Positions 58,225 to 64,000 of a stretch of 64,000 bases of DNA are shown here, in pieces. The stretch spans positions 15,218,992 through 15,282,991 of the forward strand of contig JACMZG010001870.1 of assembly GCA_018340805.1 (NCBI GenBank), in the 5' to 3' direction. Origin of the DNA: Microvelia longipes (Eukaryota > Arthropoda > Insecta > Hemiptera > Veliidae). The notes under the pieces were generated by a model. That model did no database searches and was not told the origin of the DNA. It was given only the letters and a program-made list of their open reading frames with translations. The position numbers and the translations under genes were made by a program. Every line of letters starts with the position of its first letter. The stretch's first letter is position 1.

Positions 58225-58650
58225 ATGGCTCGAGAAAGAAATGTCCTCGCTATTCTCTTCAAAAATATAATGAATTCTTTAAAACCGAGAAGATTTCGTG
58301 GAGATCTTATTGGAGAAGACCATTTCGGTAACAAATATTTTGAAATTCCTGGCGCAACTAAACGAACAACATCTAGATGGTTTGAACCTGTAGGTGGTGA
58401 GAAAAATTTTGATCAAGAATTACCTGCTGAGTGGGAAGCCTGGCTAAGAGGTCGACGTCAGCAGCCTCCGTCGACCGAAGAAATTGAAAAGAATTTAAAG
58501 TTAATGACTATGGCTAGAGAAAATGCTCAGGTTTTAGATAAAGAATTCAAAAGTTCAGAGACTTCTCCTAAGCCTCCAACTGGTAAAGTACCGTTCCCTA
58601 AACTTGAAGGATATGAGGTCGATCCTGGAAAAGGCACGTCAAAGAAGTAA
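58225..58650 (+). CDS. NDUFAF2: Complex I assembly factor NDUFAF2 (B17.2-like, mimitin)
   Basis: A single 141-codon exon. It acts in mitochondria as a late assembly factor of NADH:ubiquinone oxidoreductase and is a paralogue of subunit NDUFA12. Family hallmarks are visible: GDLIGEDHFGNKYFEIP near residues 26-42, TSRWFEPVGG near 49-58, and PAEWEAWLRGRRQQPPSTEE near 67-86. A Pro/Lys-rich tail follows (SPKPPTGKVPFPKLEGYEVD). The length is slightly below the ~170 residues of the vertebrate protein. The start is chosen as the first in-frame ATG with a good context (ACAAGATGG). It stands alone on the + strand, 15 kb from Lcch3. Lack of introns could mean a compact gene or a retrocopy. The frame is intact and a polyadenylation signal follows, so it is probably active. 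Confidence 0.92.
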   Translation: MARERNVLAILFKNIMNSLKPRRFRGDLIGEDHFGNKYFEIPGATKRTTSRWFEPVGGEKNFDQELPAEWEAWLRGRRQQPPSTEEIEKNLKLMTMARENAQVLDKEFKSSETSPKPPTGKVPFPKLEGYEVDPGKGTSKK

Positions 58651-58804
58651 TCTGAAAGTAGTTTCTTGTTAAGAGTTGAATCCTCCTTATTTCCTTGTGA
58701 AATATTCAACAAATTCAATGAAGTTGAATTATCTTGTCTGACTTACTGTTGCTTCTTGCTGACCGCCTAAAAGTAAATAGTTTGTGAATTTTCTTATTTA
58801 CTGT

Positions 58805-58810
58805 AATAAA
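58805..58810 (+). terminator. Polyadenylation signal of NDUFAF2
   Basis: AATAAA about 155 bp after the stop codon, followed by TG-rich sequence (TATGATTGTAATCAG). Confidence 0.6.
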
Positions 58811-59131
58811 TATGATTGTAATCAGTCGACAGCATGGGAGAATATTTTTAAAGGAACTATTGAGGTTAGTATGATATGGAATTGTGAGTGCTTAAACATC
58901 ATAGACTGACCTCATTGGTCAGTCTACTGTCCACTCTGTCAACTGATTATAACCATGCTTATTACCATAATGGGGCAGGGGTAGTTTGTACTAACCCTTC
59001 CACCTTTTATTTCAATTTCTCAAATTTTATTCTTTGTAGTAAATTTGTTTTAAAGCCCAGTGCCTCCTTCCCCAAAAGTGAATTTTCTGAAAATAATTAA
59101 AAATGTTGTATTTACCGCATGTTGAAGAAGT
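58811..59131. other. Intergenic DNA
   Basis: Nothing recognised. A short GACTGACC..GGTCAGTC stem is at about 58904-58925. Confidence 0.4.
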
Positions 59132-59460
59132 AATTGAAAAATCAGCTACTTTAGATACTTGCTGTTGGATAGGCATAAAGCCATCATCAGCAGGTGGGGC
59201 AACACTCGAGCTCTCAACTAATAAAGTTATATCAGTGAAAAACTTCTAGTCTCAATGTGCACGTTGAGCCCTTGAGAGCATCTTTAGAGGGCTCATCATG
59301 TTCATTGAGACTAGAAGTTATTCACTGATGTAACTTTATTGGTTGTGAGCTTGAGTGTTGCCCTACCTGCTAATGATGGTGTTATGCCGAAACAGGTCCA
59401 GGAATATTCCTATCCAAAGCAGGTATCGACGGTAGCTGATTCTTCAATTATTTCTAAAAA
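59132..59460. repeat. Foldback family F, copy 3 (complete palindrome)
   Basis: Left arm AATTGAAAAATCAGCTACTT.. CTCAACTAATAAAGTTATAT.. ACTTCTAGTCTCAATG. The right arm is its reverse complement, ending GACGGTAGCTGATTCTTCAA. Arms are about 150 bp with a ~60-bp centre holding a second small palindrome (GAGCCCT..AGGGCTC). The left arm has lost about 25 bp (the ATCCCTGGACCGG part). Confidence 0.85.
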
Positions 59461-60029
59461 TATTTTATGGGGGGGAGGTCTAAGTCCTTGGTAAACACTC
59501 ATTGATATTTCCATGATTTTTTTGATGGAATAGAATAAAAACTTCCTTGTTTCATACAACACTTTCCAAAATAAGGCTGCGTTATGTGCTTTCCCTAGAT
59601 CCTGCTACTGCTGCAATAATCTTGCTTACCTCTTGTTGAAATGTTAGTTTTAGTCAAATGTTTGGTTATTTTTTAATAAATCTCCATGAAACATCAAAAT
59701 AATAAAATAAAATATACAAAAGGTTACGGTCAAGGATAAGTATGCTGTGGTATGAAGCATATCAACCATATGCTTGTTTTAGCATATGGTTATCAGATTA
59801 TATATTATAGGAATCAAATGCTTGGATTCCTGCATTAGCTCTAGAATCCTAGTGGTCATCTTGTTGCGCAGCAGCTTCATTTTGAAAAGTATTGATAGGC
59901 TCAAAACTGTGTCTTAAGTTGAACCCCAGTTTTTATGTTACAATTTTTTATATTAAAATTACAATAATTATTAAAAATTATACTTGAGCTGAGTTCGACT
60001 CTGATGTATTATGTATGAAAATGTTTTAA
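59461..60029. other. Intergenic DNA
   Basis: AT-rich. ATATCAACCATATGC..GCATATGG stem at about 59758-59790, nothing else recognised. Confidence 0.4.
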
Positions 60030-60044
60030 TTGGGTATAGTATGT

Positions 60045-60427
60045 TCATATAGTCTGAAGTATGTAAAAAGTAATAGCAGTCAATTCAACACCCATGAAGA
60101 GGTTCACAGTTATGACTCTCGGAATACAAGAGATTTGAAAGGAAGTAGTCTCCGACTAAATAATTCTAAAGTAGGCTTTGGGCATTTAGGCATTAAAATG
60201 TACAATAAGTTAAACGATGATGTTAAAAGCCAGAAATTTAACAAATTTAGTAAAATAGTCAAGGACTACTAACTTGATAATCCCTACTATAGTTTAAATG
60301 AATTTTTCAAAGATAACAAAAAAGCTATATTCAAAATCTAGAAGTGAATATCTTATATTGTATATATAATGACGAATGTATACCCCGAAAAGGGCCTTAA
60401 ACATAATAAAGATTTTATTCATTTATT
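60045..60427 (+). mobile_element. Non-LTR retrotransposon 3'-end fragment
   Basis: The frame ends with HSYDSRNTRDLKGSSLRL, then GHLGIKMYNKLNDDVKSQKF and NKFSKIVKDY. After a stop, YYSLNEFF follows in the same frame. This matches the last ~70 residues of ORF2 in many LINEs (TRN..GxKxYNKLP..FKK..YYSxxEF). A short 3' UTR with AATAAA (60405-60410) follows. It is 5'-truncated, as is usual for LINE insertions. Confidence 0.8.
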
Positions 60428-60442
60428 TATATTAAATTTAAT

Positions 60443-60682
60443 AAGTTTTTGAAGAATCGGCTACTGTTGATACTTGCTGTTGGACATGTTTACATCCTTG
60501 GACTGGTTTTGGCATAACGCCATTATCAGCAGGCGGTGTAACACTCGAGTTCTCAACTAGTAAAGTTATATCAGTGAATATCTTCTAGTCTCAATGATGG
60601 CATTATGCCAAAACTGGTCCAGGGATATTCATATCCAACTGCAAGTATCGATGGTAGCTGATTCTTCAACTTGCGGTAAATA
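60443..60682. repeat. Foldback family F, copy 4
   Basis: TTTTGAAGAATCGGCTACTG.. GGCATAACGCCATTATCAGC.. TCTTCTAGTCTCAATGATGG.. CATTATGCCAAAACTGGTCC.. GATGGTAGCTGATTCTTCAA. Both outer arms are present; the inner part of the right arm is deleted. Confidence 0.8.
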
Positions 60683-60690
60683 AAACCTCT

Positions 60691-61860
60691 TTAGTTTTAA
60701 TAAGTTTTATCTTTTACATAGAATCATATTTACCAGGTAAGTCAGGTAATCTTAAAAGCTCATCTATCATTTGAATCAACTCTACTGATAAGCTTTAACT
60801 TAGAGGGTGGTTGAGCTCTTTTTGGATTTTGATTTGTGTTGATGTCATATTCTGAGTAATACTGTTCAAGTAAATATATTAGTTTTATTGTTGTATAGTA
60901 TTATCATTGTTGTATAGTTATTATAAATTAAATCATTGTTGAATTTCTTTGTAATTTTTACTTTCAAAGAAAAGTCAAATATTTTCCCTAATAAATAAAT
61001 TCACTAATGGGATAGCAATCATGGTGGGAGTCACACCATGACCAAAATTTGTTTTAAAGGTCCCTGATCTCAAAAAATATGTTTTGCTATACTTTATATA
61101 GTTATTTATTTATATGTACAAGATTTACTTTTTCTTTTGGCGACTGATAACTCTTTAATGCTTTCTCAAATCGAAACTTAGCAATTCACGAGATGTTGGA
61201 GAGGTTACGAGGCTTATTGTTTGTAAAAAAAATTATGACAACATCAACCCAAGTTGAGACATCTTGAAAAAATAATTTTGGCGTTACAACAAGATTATCA
61301 CATGGTCAGGTAGACAGCAAGCTAAATTGATTAAGACCGGTTAATCGGTATACACATATATATAATGTTGTAATTTTTATGTCCAGGTCAATGACCTTTA
61401 CCATATCTGTAAGTTTCAGTGCTAAATGGTTGGAAGGTACTATAGAAGAAATACCCCTACCTTTTGTTCCGCCCTTGTTAGCCTACTGTCCCAGACAAAT
61501 AACTTAATTATGACATAAAAAAAAGTTATGTTATAAAAAAACTTAATTATAACCAATGAGGTTTCTTTTATTACACATTATTTTGACAATAATTCAGGCA
61601 TCTTGGATTTTATAGCCGATTTTTATGTTTTCAATGGTGCTGAAGCTCGAGAAATAAATATTTTAAATAAGTTAAAATCAGATTAGTTGCATTTATTAAA
61701 AAAAAATTAGAATACTTTATGATCTTTTTTACCTTACCTTATTTCTTTAACACCTTAGACCCTATTGATTTGTTAAAACTTAAGTCTATGTAGATCCTCT
61801 GTAATAGATGAAGAGGAGTATGCAATATTCAGGTTAAGAAAGTAGATTTAAATTTATTTT
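60691..61860. other. Intergenic DNA
   Basis: AT-rich, nothing recognised. Confidence 0.4.
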
Positions 61861-62330
61861 TGAGGTGCTCAACTCTTAGGTCATTAGCACCTCTACAATA
61901 GTCTATAATAATACATATTAACAAATTAAATATTAACAATTAGATGATTAATATGAGCTAGATTATTTAAATGATACTATACAGGTTATAATTATTTATG
62001 ATATAGAGGATTATGATTATTTAAATGGTCAAGATAAGCTAGATGATTTATTACTTAGATATATGAGATATAATATAGCTGATATTAAGTATAAGTTTAA
62101 ATTAGATATTGAAAGATTTAAAATAAGACTACATTTTATACTCTATACGTTTAGATGGATAATTCAGATAGTATCTGGTTATATGTCTCGATATATAACC
62201 ATCTGTTATAATTCTCTGATCTGTTAAAAAGTTTAATAAATTTTGAATGGTTTGTTCATCGTTGCCTAAAATTTCTGCCATTGTTGTCGGTATTTGGTGA
62301 AATTGAAGTGAGTCTTGCAGCCTCACTTCA
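61861..62330. other. AT-rich block between two hairpins, overlapping open frames
   Basis: Bounded by GAGGTGCT..AGCACCTC (61861-61893) and AAGTGAG..CTCACTT (about 62304-62328). Inside, a + strand frame without ATG (about 61950-62226; YDIEDYDYLNGQDKLDDLLL) overlaps a - strand 65-codon frame with ATG (62129-62326; TTMAEILGNDEQTIQNLLNF). The latter looks somewhat like a helix-turn-helix. Neither is recognised, and both could be chance in AT-rich DNA. Confidence 0.3.
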
Positions 62331-62383
62331 CTTAAAAAAGATTTAATTTTTTTTATTAAATGCTACTTAAAGAACTTTAAATA

Positions 62384-62620
62384 GCCCCATTGGGGCTGTA
62401 GCGAGCCTCACAGGCCTGTTATGCAAGGCGATGAAAATTCGCTAGATACATGGCAAAATGCCTTGTAACAAATAATTATAGCAAGGCAATGAAATTTCTC
62501 TAAATACATGGCAAAATAAACCTTAATCAATACAAAACAGAGGCCGCGAGGGGCGAGGGTGCCACAAGAAGGCCCCAGGTTTGCTGAGCAGTCCAAGGGG
62601 CTGAAGGTCTGTCTGTATTG
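62384..62620. repeat. GC-rich hairpins and a 58-bp-period direct repeat
   Basis: AGCCCC-ATT-GGGGCT at 62384-62398 and ACAGGCCTGT near 62410. Then GCAAGGCGATGAAAATTCGC.. and GCAAGGCAATGAAATTTCTC.. repeat with period 58 (62423-62518). A GC-rich block follows at 62540-62610. Confidence 0.65.
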
Positions 62621-64000
62621 TTAGCTCAATTTAATGTGGAATCTTGGATTAAGTCAAATAAAGTATCATCTTTATATGAGTCATTAAATGTTCTATTTAG
62701 ACTTAGGCTTTACTGACACAAGTAGAATATGACTTGTGCTCCACCTAGAGAGACTTAATTTATAATTAATTAACTCCTCCCTAGATTCAAATCTTTAATT
62801 ATACGTACTGTTTATATAAGCATGGTTTATCTTACCTATGAAGGCACAGTGTTTTTACAATTCTTCTTTAATTATACAATTATCTCAAATTTTCATTATA
62901 AAATATATGCATTTAATAATGTACTAGAAAAGGTAAAGAAAAAGACAAGATATATTTAAAAATAAAAAATATATTTTCTCCAATAACAGAAAAAATGTAA
63001 CTTCCATCCAATATATTTTTAATCTTTCTTAAAAAGAACCCATATCAAAGTAACTATTATATAAAATTCATATTTTTATAATTTTACCTCTTGTCTTATA
63101 TTTTAGTCCCTAGAGATTAGGTGGGAAAGACTTAAGCAAACCTCCGTGATGTACAGATTTTATTCTGTTTTTCTTTCTTTAATCCTTCTCAAAGGTAAAA
63201 TCATAAATAATACATTTTCAAACCCAAAAATAATCTTTATTAAAGAAAACTTTGATTTAGATTCATATTCGTATGTTTTAAAAACATGATCAGTTACAAA
63301 CAAAAATAAAAACAAAACAAAAATCATTGATTATACTACAATATAAACAAAATATATCTTACATTTAACTCAAACTTACATCTTTAAATTTAGTGACTTT
63401 TTTCAAAAAAAAATTATTATATAATATAATGATAACATAATATAATTATATTATATAATAACAATTACCTTAACATATACATAAAAATTATTGGATTAAT
63501 AAATTTTACATAAAACACTAGCACAATTATACATTTATTCAATGAATATTAAGTAATAAAAATAGAAACATTTAAATATTAATGGATATGAAGACTTAGG
63601 TCTTCTTACATCAAAATATCAAAAAATGATGATTTTCCACCAAAGTTGAGGGAAATGAACGGTTACAATAAATATAATAATTTTTACGTCAAATATAGCA
63701 AAACTAATAATAAAAAACTTACTCAACCCATTATTAACAATAATAATTGTTAGTAAAACATTTTCATCAAAATCTGTTAGGACTGTTGTCTGCTGGGCTA
63801 GTACCGTTTTTCAAACTTTGTTTGTCATACTCATTATAGAATAAACTCCACTTGTATGAAATTTATTTTAATTTTAAAACAACATGTCAACCATTGTTAC
63901 TTAATTTATTATAACAAATTACCATTAAGTTTCAACGTTAGTAGCCATGGAAACCTGCAATGATTAACACATCGCACACACACCATGACTACAGGTTTTG
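62621..64000. other. Intergenic DNA to right edge
   Basis: Strongly AT-rich with TATAATA runs near 63410-63470. No gene or repeat family recognised. Confidence 0.4.

Overview
This is AT-rich nuclear DNA from an arthropod, most likely an insect. The case rests on one well-preserved multi-exon gene for the arthropod GABA-receptor subunit LCCH3, a second nuclear gene for a mitochondrial complex I assembly factor (NDUFAF2), and dense non-LTR, Ty3/Gypsy, Penelope, SINE, TIR and foldback elements. Only two real protein genes are supported, and both are on the + strand.

Layout. Positions 1-1251 hold a rearranged Ty3/Gypsy element: an integrase on the - strand that runs off the left edge, joined to an inverted pair of LTR-end/primer-binding-site segments around a gag-like start. 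Positions 1.9-28 kb are a repeat graveyard. It holds LINE fragments, many copies of a ~0.75-0.9 kb dispersed repeat that I call RepA, a 43-bp minisatellite (6.69-8.16 kb), a 59-bp minisatellite (15.9-16.9 kb), long (TA)n tracts, large palindromic (foldback) elements, and a decayed LINE at 23-26 kb. Lcch3 occupies 28416-43040 as nine exons with GT..AG borders and consistent phases. Only the signal-peptide/5' exon is missing. Its introns carry RepA copies, a tRNA-derived SINE, a Penelope endonuclease remnant, a near-perfect 315-bp palindrome, and one TIR element nested inside the terminal repeat of another. Positions 43-58 kb are gene-poor, with a hairpin cluster at 44.5-45.0 kb and a featureless stretch at about 48-57.3 kb that looks compositionally different. 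NDUFAF2 lies at 58225-58650 as a single exon, followed by foldback elements, a LINE 3' fragment and AT-rich DNA to the end.

The most interesting signal is RepA. At least eight copies carry a segment that matches the internal promoter half of 5S rRNA (boxes A, IE and C) in their 3' part and end in a T-run. A related, shorter family carries the same upstream head module joined to a tRNA-like segment. Other notable points are two adjacent perfect hairpins (26333-26438), short GC-rich perfect hairpins scattered through this AT-rich DNA, and the inverted LTR/PBS structure. The two genes are not functionally related: one is a neuronal ligand-gated channel and the other a mitochondrial assembly factor.
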